A stretch of 64,000 nt of DNA from Rosa chinensis (lineage: Eukaryota > Streptophyta > Magnoliopsida > Rosales > Rosaceae). Position 1 is the first letter of the stretch. The number at the start of each line of letters is the position of its first letter. Positions 34,116 through 46,081 of this stretch are shown here, piece by piece. The notes beneath the pieces are model-generated. The model was not told the DNA's origin and made no database searches. It was given only the letters and a program-made list of their open reading frames with translations. Both the position numbers and the translations under genes were made by a program. The stretch spans positions 9,424,501 through 9,488,500 of the forward strand of contig NC_037091.1 of assembly GCF_002994745.2 (NCBI RefSeq), in the 5' to 3' direction.

Positions 34116-35349
34116 TATTTATGTTATGAGTTGTTGGCTAAATTCAAGTCACATTTGGTTAGGTGTTTGACGGTTTGATTTGTGTTTCATATTTCGAGCT
34201 GTTAAGAAGACGCAGCGGGATTAGAGGTGAGTAAATCTCACATGGTTCATTTACGAACCGAATTTCCTTATTGCATGATTAATGGTTGTGTGAGAAAATG
34301 GTTTTAAGAAAATGAGTTTTAAAGTATATAAGAAAACGAATTTCTTGGTTTTACTACGTGTGAACTATAGTTGGTATTAGTAGGCATTCCTGAGCGGATG
34401 ACTACGTATATATATATATATATATATATATTTACGTGAAATATATATGTTTTGGTGGTTTGTGGATTTTGAAACAATATGCATGAAATAATGCTTTTTA
34501 TTGTTTTGGGTTGTGGCTTTTGGAAAACAAATGATTGTGGAAATGTTGATTTCAATTTGTTTTGAAAAGCGTTGGGTTTTGTGTATTTTTGGAACATTTT
34601 AGTTCGGGGGTGATTTATTTAAATGTGGGTTTTGTACCGGGAGTAATTGATAGGGATCAATTACGGGGAATCTTTCTTTTTAGATTCGTGTAACATTTTG
34701 GGTCCATTGTGACTCCTTTAATGTTTTGGTATTTATACCGTGGGTCCAAAGACTTACGAGTCGAGGATCGCGGGTCACGAAATGTGATCGAGGGTGGAAA
34801 AAAATCGGGACTTCACGTCTTTGGCCGGGTGAGTGAATACGATCAGTTAGAGCTCTAGTCTGTCAACCATTGTATGTCATGATGGGTAACAAGTAGGTTA
34901 CTTGCAATTCATGAGTAGGTGTTTTAAAAGAGAATTTGGGGTGTATTCTTCTTTTAATTGTCCAAGGAGGGACTTGAATTTCATATTAAATTGTGATTTG
35001 AAAATAATATGATTTTGTCACTTTGGTGACGCATGTTACCCTTATGAGGTAAGGTTGTCGGGTTTGAAAAACGAGTCATTGTGAGATGATTTATTGGGAG
35101 TTGATGGGTCATCATCGACTTTAGTGTGAGTTGTTTGACTTCTTTATCTATTTTCCTTGTTATTCTAATTGTTTGATTTGTGTTGAAAATGTTATGATTT
35201 ATTAAATCAATCGTTCATTCTTATTTACTCACAAGCTTTGCAAAAAGCTTACCGGGTTTTGTGTTGTTGCAATTTCGGTACACTATTCAAACGGTGTAGC
35301 GGATAATCTTACAGGACAGGATAATCAGGCACTACGTCAATAAACATAT

Positions 35350-35610
35350 CAGACGACAGAGCTCAGACGACAGAATGATTGTTTTCTGTTGTCTAAATAA
35401 TTTTAACGACAGAATGAAAAAATTCTATTGTCTGAATAGAGTGTATATCATGGTAAATCAGTTTTCTGAAAAAGGTTCTATTTCAGACAACAGATTTCTG
35501 TTGTGCATTACATTGAGATTGATTTTGTTTTGGTTGTTTGGGTTTTTTTTTTTCTTGAAAGGAATTGTTTGAAAAGGGTTATGTTTCAGACAACAGATTT
35601 CTGTTGTGCA
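35350..35610. repeat. Left subterminal array of element D
   Basis: Copies of CAGACGACAGA, TTCTGTTGTCTAAA and CAGACAACAGATTTCTGTTG; the block around CAGACAACAGATTTCTGTTGTGCATT occurs twice, at about 35484 and 35588. Confidence 0.88.
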
Positions 35611-35689
35611 TTGAACTGACTTTGGTTTTTTTTTTTTTTCCCCTCCTTTCAGTTTGGTTTTTGGCACAACATAAAGATATATTCGTCTA

Positions 35690-37470
35690 ACACTTAATGA
35701 AATTTTGGCCCGACAAATTTATCAAACTAAAAGAAACCTAAAAACCTTCTCTCAGCTCGCTCTCACTCTCAAACCCATCTCCTCTCTTGCTCTCGCTTTC
35801 GTTCTCGCACCCAACATAAATCTTCAAACTGAAAACTCAATCCAACATCAATTTCTTCGAATCCAACATGGAAACTGAAAACCCATAATCATCTCAACCA
35901 TCTCACCTCGCAAAATAGAAAACCCCATTCCAGCCAAAGGATCTCGGTCTCAATCTCAATCCCAATCCTTATCTTAGTCTCAGTCTGAGTTCGCATCTAT
36001 CACTAGTAATCCCCTTGGTTAAGTGTTAATAGATTTAAGGTTTTTGTTGGATTGGGTATTTAGGGTTTTCTCGATTAAGTGTTCATCTCACTTTGCCTAG
36101 CTAGGCGATTGCATTGGGTAGCAGCACAAGTGATTCAGGCGGAGGCTGTTATCTCTTTAATCCAAAATAGGAAGAGGAAAGTTCAAGGGCAAGCCCACAG
36201 GTCACTGCGACTTCTCCACTCACGAAAAGATGGGTATTCAATCTCTGTCTCATTCTTTCACTTTTTCCTCTATTTCTATATCTATTTGCAAGGTCTCAGT
36301 TGTTTGGTGTTTTCTCCACTCACAAAGAGATGGATATTCAATAGATGAATTTGTAAATGTTTTGCGTATTCTAATTTTGAATTTGGGGTCTTCATCTAAA
36401 AGCTTGTACTTCTTTTACTGAAATTTTGTTCCTTTAATGAACTTTGGTCCAGTAAAGCAGAGAAGATAAGTTATAGGTTTCTGGTGGTGATTTCGATTTG
36501 CAACAGTCAATTTGAAGGTATTGGAGTTCGATTCACAGCAGGCCATTTGAAGGTATGATTCCAATTGATTTCATTATAAATCTAGGTTTGAGTTGTTCCG
36601 GTTGGACAATCATATAGAGTAAGTGTCTTCACCTTGAGCAGGGAAAAAAAAAACTAAGTTTTATCGATGTGTTCTGAACTTCTGATGCTCAATCATCCAT
36701 CATGCATCACTGACTTCGATCTATAGCTTTTCTTCCTTGCATAGTCTTCTTCTTCTATTCTTAAGTGCTCATGGAAGATAGACTGTCTCTGATTCCAGTA
36801 TGCTCATATAGTTCTCTACTCTAAAAGGTACCAACTTCTCTCTCTCTCTCTCTCAAATAATTTCTTTGAGTTTCTTTGAAGGATGTTTGTTTTGGGATTG
36901 ATATTGATGATTCTGAAGTGGGTATTTTAAAGTCATAGTTTATTACATATTGCTTTAGCTCAATTTTGAAATGGGTCTCTGTGCTTCGCTACCCCACATT
37001 TAGCTGAACATCCTTTGAATTCACAACTTTCATTTTTGTAGTTCAAGAGAAACATCATATTTCAAAGTCAAGGTAAAGAATATTTTGGTACATTAATTGT
37101 TTACCTTTTCATTCACCACTCTTGTGTCGGAGAAGGCCAGAATAGCTTTCTTGAACCGTGGGTATTAGTATTTTGAATGCTCAAGAAAAAATCACAAGCA
37201 CTTCCATTTTGAAGAGGAGGCACTATTTGCTCTTGTTAGGTCCCCGTTTCAATCATACGTTCATACTTTTTTTTTTCATAAATTGAAAAGCAAAAGTTAG
37301 AAATCAGTACACTTCTGTTCCTATGTTATTTATCACATATCTGATGATGATATTATGTACCATTATTTGTTGTGATGCTTGTATCTTGATCGGTGCCTAT
37401 AAGGTTTAGATCTTTGCATATCATTATCATTCTCTCTGACCTGGTTGTGGTTAATTTTGCATGTATGTAG
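35690..37470. other. Interior of element D, leader-like
   Basis: CT-rich sequence with a leader-like appearance at 35740-36000 and a short frame at about 36079-36235 (VIQAEAVISLIQNRKRKVQG) that is not recognised. Otherwise AT-rich. Confidence 0.4.
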
Positions 37471-38353
37471 TGATACAAATAGTTCATTGGACTTCCAAGT
37501 ACCATTCCTTCCAACAGTTGTGGTTTCAGTAAAGGCTTTACTTGTTCTATCATTAGCAGCTCCAAGTGCATCAATGCGAGCTTTATTCTGCGGACACTAT
37601 CCATTCTTAGTTGGAACTGCAAAAACAGATGCAGTTTGGAGGGTAAGTTCTTCTGTGTTTTGTTTTTAAGTTTTTCGTGCTTCAGAAAAATTAGACATTA
37701 TTTAGTTGTATTTGCAGATATTGAATTGGGGATTAAAATTTTGAGTTGAGAAAAAGTTCGTGGCCGATGATTTGAATGAATTGAGAGACCTGTATATGCT
37801 AAGCTGGTTTCTTTTCGATTGCCTCGTAGATAATAGGCGAAGACAAGTTTCAAGTGTAGAACCAAGTAGGTTTCAGCTAGAATAAATGGAGTAGCAGCTT
37901 GGAAAAATTCGTGATGTTGTGATTTCGAAGTACAAATGTGTGTATGTTTACACACACACAACGCGCGCGCACACACACACACTTTTTATACAAAGTTTAT
38001 CATTGAGTGCACTTCCTTATTATTCTGTTTGGTTTGGTTCAGTTTATGGCCCTAACTTGCTGAAGATATGTACATGTTCTTAAATTTTTAAACATTTGTT
38101 TTGCTTATCGTAGGAAAGACAAGCTTGGTGAACCGATAATATCTCAACGACAGCTTGTTTCTTCTACGTGGAAAGGTACACAATAACCCCTTTTATGTCT
38201 CACTCACCTTATTTAAATTATAGGTCTTCATTGATCATTTTATGAATATTGTTTCTGAGCCTATAGGTACAACTTTCATGCCTATTGATTTTTACTGCAA
38301 AGTATGGGACACCTGCATTTGTATGTAACTGTTACTTAAAGCTAAACTAATTA

Positions 38354-38386
<33 letters not shown>

Positions 38387-40098
38387 AAATATGTAAATGT
38401 TACTAGAAAAGGGGAGTGGGGAGATCAGCTGACCCTACAGGCAGCTGCGGACCGAGTAAGTTCAAGTTCTATGCAATTTCCTTTTTTTATATGTTCAGTG
38501 GTCATTTTGTGAAGATGCCTACTTTCTTCGTCACTTGAACCATTTATTTGTGAAGGGTTGATTTGGATGATCTTATGTTCCATGTAATTGTTCGCTCATC
38601 TAGATGAGAAGTGAACTGTATTGTAATCATAAGAAGTGAGGAAATGGTGGACCACAATTAATGAATTAGCATCGCTGATCATAAATACTTGGTCTGCACT
38701 GCAAACCTCACTTAGTTACAGGTTTTGATTTCATACACAGGCCTGAAATCCACTTCTTTGTTGTCTGCTTTCCATTGAGTAATACAGTATCATTCTGCAG
38801 TTGTTTCATTTGTTTATAGTTGTGATTTAATAGTCAACCTGTAGTTCTGATTAGAATGATCTTTGTTTCATTTGTTTCAAGTCAATGCAATTTTCAGCTT
38901 GCACTTTTGGGCTATGTTTCAAAGATTTATGTTTTATTTTATTTCAACCTCAAAAAATACAGCAAAGGTCATTTGATAGGTTTCCAAGTTTAGTTTACAA
39001 TGTTTTCAGTTTTAGTCATTTCAAAATTTCATGAATTCATCAGTCTTCTAAATTTGTGCACCTTTGACAGCTTATGGGGCAATCTTTGGGATGAAGTGTT
39101 CTGCATTAAGAACTTGAAATTAAGACCTTGGACACATCTGGTAAGTTTGTTCATCATATAGAGGAAACTATGCCTATTAATTGCATGCATAGATGATTAA
39201 GCAAGAGGAGAAAATCTTAAGATCAGTTCAGGGCTGATTTGAAATTGCTCATAGACATTGATTTTTTTTTTTTTTTACCTCCAATTACTATGCATTTTGA
39301 TCTGTTGTGTTCTATGAAATTACTTTTGCTAGAGGAATTTGAGACCAGCAGTTATTCATGACATATTCAAAAAGAAAAAAAAATGTTGCAAATTTTTGGC
39401 ACTCATTTGTAATTTGTAATTGGTTGAAGTTGATAGAGTGTAATGTTTTCTGTGATTTCATTTTTTTTTTTAACTACATGGACTTGGTGGCTTTAGCTCA
39501 CAGCTTCACAACTTGATCCATCTCTAGCAGCCTCTTTCACACTTAAGTGGATATATGTAAAACTTTAACCTTTTAATTTTCCTTCCGTTGTGATTCAAGT
39601 CAAAGTAAATGCCATACTAGACTGTGCAATACACCAACCTCTTTGCATATAAGTAACACTATTATTTTCATTTGAAGTCAATTTGCCACACAGTAAATTT
39701 TGAGTGATTATGAGTCATTTTGTTACTGTAATTTTATTTTCGCATGCTGTTTAGCTATACTATCGAGGCTTGTACCCTAAAAGAGTAAAAAAAAATTGGT
39801 ATAATCCTCCAACACTTTTTAGCTTGTTGGGAAAGACTACAAGCTTCTAGATATCCCAAGTTCTCTTTAAATCGCAAATCAGATTACTTGTGAGTTCCAA
39901 ACTGCAAATTAGAATTGTGCCTCGTATACTTTATTTCATGGTGTGATGAATATAATCTTCATATATCATATCTACTATGGGTTTTTTTTTTTTTTTTTGC
40001 AGTGGGATAGAAGAACAAATCTTGTTTACACAGAAAAGAATATTGATGAAGTTCGGGCTGAATGGGAGAAGCATGTTATGAAGTTTGCACAAGTGTAG
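37471..40098 (+). pseudogene. Chimera of exon-like pieces in CACTA element D (one OTU-protease-like)
   Basis: Exon-like blocks with splice signals: 37471-37642 (VKALLVLSLAAPSASMRAL, GHYPFLVGTAKTDAVWR), 38114 to about 38174 (KDKLGEPIISQRQLVSSTWK), about 38407-38455 (GEWGDQLTLQAAADR), about 39070-39140 (LWGNLWDEVFCIKN) and 40003-40098 (WDRRTNLVYTEKNIDEVRAE, ending at a TAG). GEWGDxxTLQAAAD is typical of plant OTU deubiquitinases just before the catalytic region. I do not recognise the others. The first two blocks do not join in one frame. The set looks like fragments captured from several genes, as in Pack-type elements, rather than one working gene. Confidence 0.5.
37950..37982. repeat. (CA)n/(CG)n microsatellite
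   Basis: Compound alternating purine-pyrimidine tract (CA, CG, CA), 33 bases. Confidence 0.95.
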
Positions 40099-40399
40099 TG
40101 CGTATAAAGAGCGTCTGTGGTATATGTGTAGTTAGGGCTAGCTGTTTTTGTGCATATTGACATTGAATGCATAGCTAGATTATGGAGGGTTTTTTTGCCT
40201 AACTAATATGATCGACTTTTGTCTTTATCGATCATATTTTGACCTCCTAACAGATTACTCAACTTTTAGGATGGATTGATGGTAATGTTGAATATTGATG
40301 TAGTTTGCTGGCTAATTTAAATGAAATGGATTTTGACTTGTTATAGTTGGATATTATTATTGTGCTTACCAGTCAACACAAGTTTTTCAATATATGTTG

Positions 40400-41323
40400 T
40401 GGTTATAATACAACTCATACAACATAAATACCGAAAGCTGACGTTGCACCAAACATCAGACAACAGAAAGGCCTGGTTATAAGACAACTCATACTACATA
40501 AAAACCAAACCAAGCTGACGTTGAACAAAACATCAAACAACATATATATGTGGTTATAAGAGAATTGGGATAACATAAATAACCAAGAAACTGTTACTAA
40601 ACCTGACATCAAACAACAGAATTTAACCAAAAATCTGTTGTTTGAAACAACAGAAGACCACAGAAGAAACATGCCATCTATATTCCTTATGCAAACCAGA
40701 CAACAGAAAAACCACAAAATCCATTGCTCAAAGTTAATTACCACAACAAAATGTACAAACCAATGTTGTTAAAGCAAACTCAGAATGACAGTAACTTTTC
40801 AAACTATTGTTTATAGTGTTGTACATCGACATATATCTGTGGTGTGAAACTCAGTCAGACAACAGCATAACTCAAGAATCTCTCCACTCACACGATTTAA
40901 TTATGTCGTTTGAATAAAAAGGAAACAATAGAACATAATAACTATATGTCGTCCACAATTGATTCACACAACAGAAAATAACCAAGATAGATCAAAACTC
41001 TATATATTCACACCACAGATTTCTGTCGTGTTAACTAAATACATACGATAGAGTTTTATGAATGGATGTTGTCCGGAATCTTTTATAACAACATATTTCT
41101 GTCGTTTGATTACATATTCAACCTCAGAAAGTCATAATTCGGCATATCTCGACACAATCAGACAACAGATTATTGGCCAGCTTATGTTGTTTGAGTGAAA
41201 TATAGATCACGGGTAATATCTGTCGTCTGAAGGCCTAAGAGATATCAGGCTACTAGACAACATAAATTTTTTGAATCAGACAACAGTCCTCGGCTGTTGT
41301 CTGATGGGTTTATTGACATAGTG
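40400..41323. repeat. Right subterminal array of element D
   Basis: More than a dozen copies of ACATCAGACAACAGAA, TTCTGTTGTTTGA and related inverted motifs over about 920 bases, for example near 40455, 40611, 40627, 41005, 41160 and 41278, ending at the terminus. Confidence 0.9.
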
Positions 41324-41584
41324 AGGGTCGAGAGTGAGCTGTGTAGGGCAGCGGGGTTGACATCTGCACTTGGTCTATTTGGTGTGTTTTATAGACTCCT
41401 TTGAGCGTAACTTTTATTTATGGTGGTTTTGTAATATTTGACTCAAGAGATAGTTTGCTGCAAGGTTTGTTTTATGTTTTGTGAGACGCAGGTTAAGAAA
41501 AAAATTCAGGACGTTATTTGTATTGGTTATTATTCATGTTTCGGATTTGAATTTGTTATTCAAAATTCGGGGCGTGACAAATTG

Positions 41585-42804
41585 TACAGAAGTGAATTGG
41601 AAGAAAAGTCTTGAAGGAAAGCAAGAGGAGACTTGGTAATTGTACATACTTGGTTTCAATGGTATTCAATGGTAATTGTACATCATTGGTTGCAATGGTA
41701 ATTGTACAAAAGAAGATTGAAGAAATGCAAAAAGCAAATCAAGAAAGCAGCCAACCCAGGACAATTGAATATCTCCAACCAACATATGAAAAGATTTCAC
41801 CAGAGCACCAAAGCACAACATATCAACCTTATAACACCAAACACCATCACCTAACCAGACTGAGTTGATAATCAGGTAATAAGGGGCAATCGATAAGCAG
41901 AGTAGATCACACAACAATAATACTCAATATACCCAACTTAATTTTTCAGAAGTTACTGAACCAATTGAACTTTCAAGGAAGACCAGTCAAAATTTTTACC
42001 AAGAATGGAATGCAGCGTTTAAGCCAAAGCTCAAACCAGATGCTGAAGACTGAGCTCATCTAGTCCATCCTCGTCTTCAGGCACAAAGCAGTCAATGGTC
42101 ATCTCATCCAACGCTCCACCTTCACCGCACCAGTACCACTCTACTCTCCTGCTCTCTTTTCTGACATCGACTTCAGAGAAAAAAGCTTGGCAAAAATGGT
42201 GCTCGAGGTTTCAGTCGAGAAGATCGAAGCGCCGGAGGTCATCCGCGTCTACACCGAGTACCTCCACGACCTCAGCACATCCAGAGGCTCGCGTCGCCGT
42301 GATGGGGAGGTTTTCGAGGGCGATGAGCTTGTGGAGGTGAGACTGTGAGGTCTGGAGCTCAGTTTGCTTGGTGGAGATGGAGAGTGTGGAGATCTAAAGC
42401 TCATGGATCTGAGATTCCAATTGCTCTATGAAGCTCTTCGATTTTGCTTCACCGGAACTGGAATTGGAATAGGAATTTGAAATGAAATTGGAATCCAGGT
42501 AGCTCTTCTCTTCTGGTATGGTGGAAATGGAGGGTGTCGATGAAATACGACGCCGTTTGGATCATGTCGAGTGCGAAGAGGGAGGCGTCGGAGCTCGTAC
42601 TGGAGGTCAGAGGTCGCCATGGCATTGCAGATCAGATTGTAGCCGTGGTCGCACATTCTAGGGTTGAGAATACAAATTGGGGGATTTTGGGGCTTATTTG
42701 ATTAGATTTCCCTAAATTGAACCAAAAAGAGGCTAAAGATGGAGAGAATTACATCGGAGAAGTAGCGGTCGAGCAATGGTCAGGCCGCCATGGCTCTGAT
42801 ACCA
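41585..42804 (-). other. Internal region of the LTR element, primer-site-proximal part
   Basis: Primer site complement GGCTCTGATACCA at 42792-42804. TGGTAATTGTACA-type motifs recur near 41634, 41672 and 41696. On the minus strand, frames at about 42650-42430 (MATSDLQYELRR; in another frame DASLFALDMIQTASYFID) and 42400-42200 (STLSISTKQTELQTSQSHLH) look like pieces of a coding exon. I do not recognise them, and none is gag or pol. Gene capture is possible. Confidence 0.4.
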
Positions 42805-42967
42805 TGCTAGAATTTCAACCATGGAAGAAGAAAAAGAAAGAAGAAGGAAAAGAAAACGCAGAGGAAGTTGAGGACCTACATTTTGACTGGATTATCTGAT
42901 TACAGTTTTTACAGCAAAGTTTTCTTTATATACTAAAATAAGCACTATTACTATGCTGCCCTTAACA
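42805..42967 (-). repeat. LTR (right copy)
   Basis: 163 bp, identical by eye to 31722-31884; followed by CTGAG. Confidence 0.95.
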
Positions 42968-42972
42968 CTGAG

Positions 42973-43898
42973 GAGGGCTTTTTGGAATCCTCTTGCTCTA
43001 GTTCCTTTGACCCGTCTTTGCTACTGTCCTCATTAACCGGAAGTTAAACATCATAGGTCCACGTGATAGCAAGAACACGAGCCTGAAGATTACAATGGAA
43101 GATCGTCGCTGAAAGACATCACCTGAAGAAAAAGAAGAGGAGGGGAGGGTACGTAAGAGTTAAGACCTCTTAGGATCCCTAATACGTCACTTGGTCTCTC
43201 TGGTTGGTTTCAGCCATGTACAACTTTGACTGGTGAGCTGGGTCTTCAGATAGAGTAACATGTTTTCTAGGGTTTGGGGTTTAAGTTTTTTCTTATTTTC
43301 TAAATCTTAATTTTGGTGCTGTTTCATGGTATGTGTAAGGATTGAGCATATATGATGTTATGGAGTTTATTTGTCTTGTTTGTCCTACTTTTTTCATGGC
43401 ATAACCTGGAGTTTATGGAGTGCGAATTGGGAGTAACTTGGTCTAAAAAAAATATATGGATAATACATTTAGTCAACTTTCTAATATTAGTCCTTTTCTT
43501 CCAGATTCAATGGGTAAAACCATCCTCCACTAATCGAGCTATAATCATGGTCTCCCATAGAATTGTTGCTCTTGTACTAATCTTCTATCTCAGAAGAGTT
43601 CATGGGTTTTCTTCTACACCAAGAAGCTTTTTATGGGTTTGGGGAACTGATCAGTTTGAGGCCTTATTCTCAATATCATAAGGGTGCTAGATACAAACTA
43701 GTGATTTCTTAATAATCTGATTTTGAGGAAACATCTGCATGTTTCCTATGATCTGGTTGATTAGATAATCGTTACAAACTTTTTGTTCCGAGTTAAGGAT
43801 TATGCTTTACTAACAACTGATGCATTGCGTCAATAACTTTGGATTTTCACGTTCATGATTACAACGTACTGTTTAAGGATCAGTTGATTGGCGGAACC
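42973..43898 (+). other. Upstream and leader region of the ENTH gene
   Basis: A short frame at 42973-43046 (EEGFLESSCSSSFDPS) is the continuation of the sequence split by the LTR element. 43250-43350 looks like a 5' leader (TCTAGGGTTTGGGG). No TATA box could be assigned with confidence. Confidence 0.4.
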
Positions 43899-46081
43899 AT
43901 GTTCCTGGACCATTTCAAAAAGCAGGCCTCTCGTTTTTTACAAGAGAGATACAAAACTGCTAGGCTGACCTTCACTGATGTTACTCCTGCCGAACTGTAA
44001 GTCTTTGTACGTATAAAATTTGTTATTTTGAAGATTCTTCTATGTTGATGGCATATCAGACCGGTTTTTAACTTTCATTTTCACTTTCCTTTAGGGTTAG
44101 ATTGTTTTTAACGTACCGTTATATCTAGTCTGCATGCCATACCGATTGTTTTCTTTTGGTCATTCGTATTGATCTTTTTCTTATCATACTAAAGAAACTC
44201 GTCGTTCTCCAAAAACACGAGTATGTGTGTTTAGTCTATTTACCCTAGTTAGTAATTTTTCGTATTATATGCGAATAAAACACGTACTTACGTTTTTTTT
44301 TAAAAATACTTCCGTACTTTGTATTTTTGAAAGGGACTCGTTAAATTTCCCTTACTTTTGAAGCCAAAAATATTATACAAGTACTATACACGATTTTTAC
44401 GTTTTTTTTTTTTTTTTTTTTGTATTTTACACATATTATTGAACAAAAATGGATATAAATTAATATTTTTCATTAAAAATTTTAATTATTTAATTAATTA
44501 AAAATATTTTGCCGAACTTTTCAACGAACTATTTGATAAAATGTCCGCATAATACATGTACGTATTTTTCGTGTACTATACACGTCCCATTTTTTACTAA
44601 CTATGCTATTTACTTGTAATTAATCCTTGAAAAACCACAGGAATAGAGGATTTTAATGCAATGGCTGGTTCTCATGAACTCTCGTTGTCAGCGTTGATAC
44701 AGTCATACAGAAAACAGAACTGTTTTAGTACTAATAATCTGTGCTTAATTTGTGTAATGTTATCAACAATATAACTTAACATTTTGGATGTCATGAAGGT
44801 GGGCTGAGGAGGCAACAAATGGTGAACCATGTAGCCCTGATGCTAAGACAATGACTAAAATAGCTGCTGCCTCCTTTGAGATGGAGGACTATTGGAGAAT
44901 AGTTGACATCCTTCACAGAAAGTATTATTAGCCAATTTTTTTTACTCCACCATAAATTTCAGGATGCTATAGTTTATCTTTTGTATATATAGAAGGTTAA
45001 TGTATAAACAAAATGTAGGTTATATAACATTGACTGGAAAGAATGGAGGCAATCCTACAAAGCATTGGTACTTCTGGAGTTTTTATTAACACATGGCCCT
45101 GAAGACTTTGCTGAAGAATTTCAAGGTGACAGTGAAGTCATCCAAGAGCTGGGATCATTTAAGTACATTGACGACAACGGGTAATTATTGTTAATTTGTT
45201 TGTTTCTAGATATCTAATATAGTAGTATAACATGTTGCACTCTCAATTAATGAGGATCATACTTTCGACATTTAGACATGATTCTTCTTAATCAAGGGTT
45301 TTGAACAATTCACATTCCATCAGGCAACCTAACATGCATGACGGATTGTTTGGCAGGAGAACATACATTATATTCCGAATGAATAAAAGATTTTTCCTAT
45401 TTGTTGTACTTGATTTTTCTTTCTCTTGATAGATTCAATTGGGGTTCTAGCATGCAAAAGAAATCGGACCAAATACTAATCCTTCTAAGAGGGGGGCGGT
45501 CGACGCTGAGAGAAGCACGTTTCAAAGCTCTCAAAGTAACAAATGAAATCCAAGGCTTTAGAGGTTCAGCGTCTTCTCCTTCACCCTCAACTCCTTCCTC
45601 TGCCTACTCTGAAACACCAAGAGCTTCATCCTTTAGTTCATTTTCTACCACAAGTTCTGTATGGAATGAATTGAACAATGAGCTTAGCAAATTTCATCAA
45701 CCATCGACAACTAAATCAGAAGCCATGGAAAGCTATTCACAGGGTGGACTGCGAGACACTGATGATGATCATGATCATTACAAGAATACTAGCAATTTCC
45801 CCGCACCAAGTGAGAGTAGGGAAGGATCACACCTTTGGAATTGCCCTCCAATTGATGAAAAAGGTTCATTACTTGAATCCGAAGAAGAAGACAATGAGGA
45901 TGATGACAAATATTATGAAAAGGAGGATGGTATTTTAAGTGGAATTTACTCTAAGCTGGTTACCCTTAGTCCTACAAGAGGAAATGTACCTCATGGTAAT
46001 ATTAGGTTTAGGAGTGTTTCTGATGTAGGGAGGGAGCTGAGGAAGAAAAAGCTTGATCGCCAATCTTCGTTTTGGTACTGA
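43899..46081 (+). CDS. ENTH domain protein (epsin-like), four exons, 343 aa, intact
   Basis: Exons 43899-43996, 44799-44921, 45019-45180 and 45433-46081; all junctions are GT-AG and the total of 1,032 bases is an exact reading frame. Residues about 5-145 form an ENTH domain: FKKQASRFLQERYKTARLTF, TDVTPAELWAEEATNGEP, DYWRIVDILHRKLYNIDWKE, LLEFLLTHGPEDFAEEF, FKYIDDNGFNWGSSMQKKSD. Known: ENTH proteins bind phosphoinositides and help form clathrin-coated vesicles; this short plant subgroup has an ENTH domain with a non-conserved tail. The tail here is Ser-rich (residues about 150-190), then strongly acidic (ESEEEDNEDDD), ending RQSSFWY. The start ATG is the first in frame and the family starts at the same point. 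It is the only clearly intact host gene in the window. A nested 11-kb insertion lies about 930 bases upstream and may affect its promoter. Confidence 0.92.

Larger units (their letters stand above)
35330..41323 (+). mobile_element. CACTA element D, complete, 5,994 bp, carrying gene pieces
   Basis: Left terminus CACTACGTCAATAAAC at 35330; right, on the minus strand, CACTATGTCAATAAAC ending at 41323; target duplication AGG at 35327-35329 and 41324-41326. The subterminal arrays are dense (35350-35610 and 40400-41323). No TNP2 transposase is found. The interior contains exon-like blocks from apparently different genes. It belongs to the same terminus class as element A, whose transposase type may have mobilised it. 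Confidence 0.93.
32593..41579. mobile_element. Solo LTR (about 2,990 bp without insert) interrupted by CACTA element D
   Basis: Starts TGTGATGCCCCGG and ends GGGGCGTGACA, with duplication AATTG at 32588-32592 and 41580-41584. Element D occupies 35330-41323. The LTR itself lies at 32593-35329 and 41327-41579 and has no domain-bearing frame. It shares a 5' block and TTCGGGGCG end with the solo LTR at 19704-22360, so the two belong to related families. A (CT)35 tract lies at 32941-33011. Confidence 0.88.
31722..42967 (-). mobile_element. Non-autonomous LTR retroelement with identical 163-bp LTRs, host of a two-level nest
   Basis: LTRs 31722-31884 and 42805-42967 (TGCTAGAATTTC...CCCTTAACA), identical by eye over 163 bp; duplication CTGAG at 31717-31721 and 42968-42972. 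Minus-strand orientation is shown by the purine tract complement (TCCCCCCTC) after the left LTR and the primer site (TGGTATCAGAGCC on the minus strand) beside the right LTR. The internal part, without the nested solo LTR, is about 1.9 kb and lacks gag, integrase and RT. It is therefore a TRIM/LARD-like element, possibly with captured gene pieces, dependent on enzymes from elsewhere. Confidence 0.9.

Noticed and set aside
43352..43681. 109-codon hydrophobic frame upstream of the ENTH gene
   Set aside because: Hydrophobicity follows from T-richness; no conserved motif, and it lies in the probable leader or promoter.
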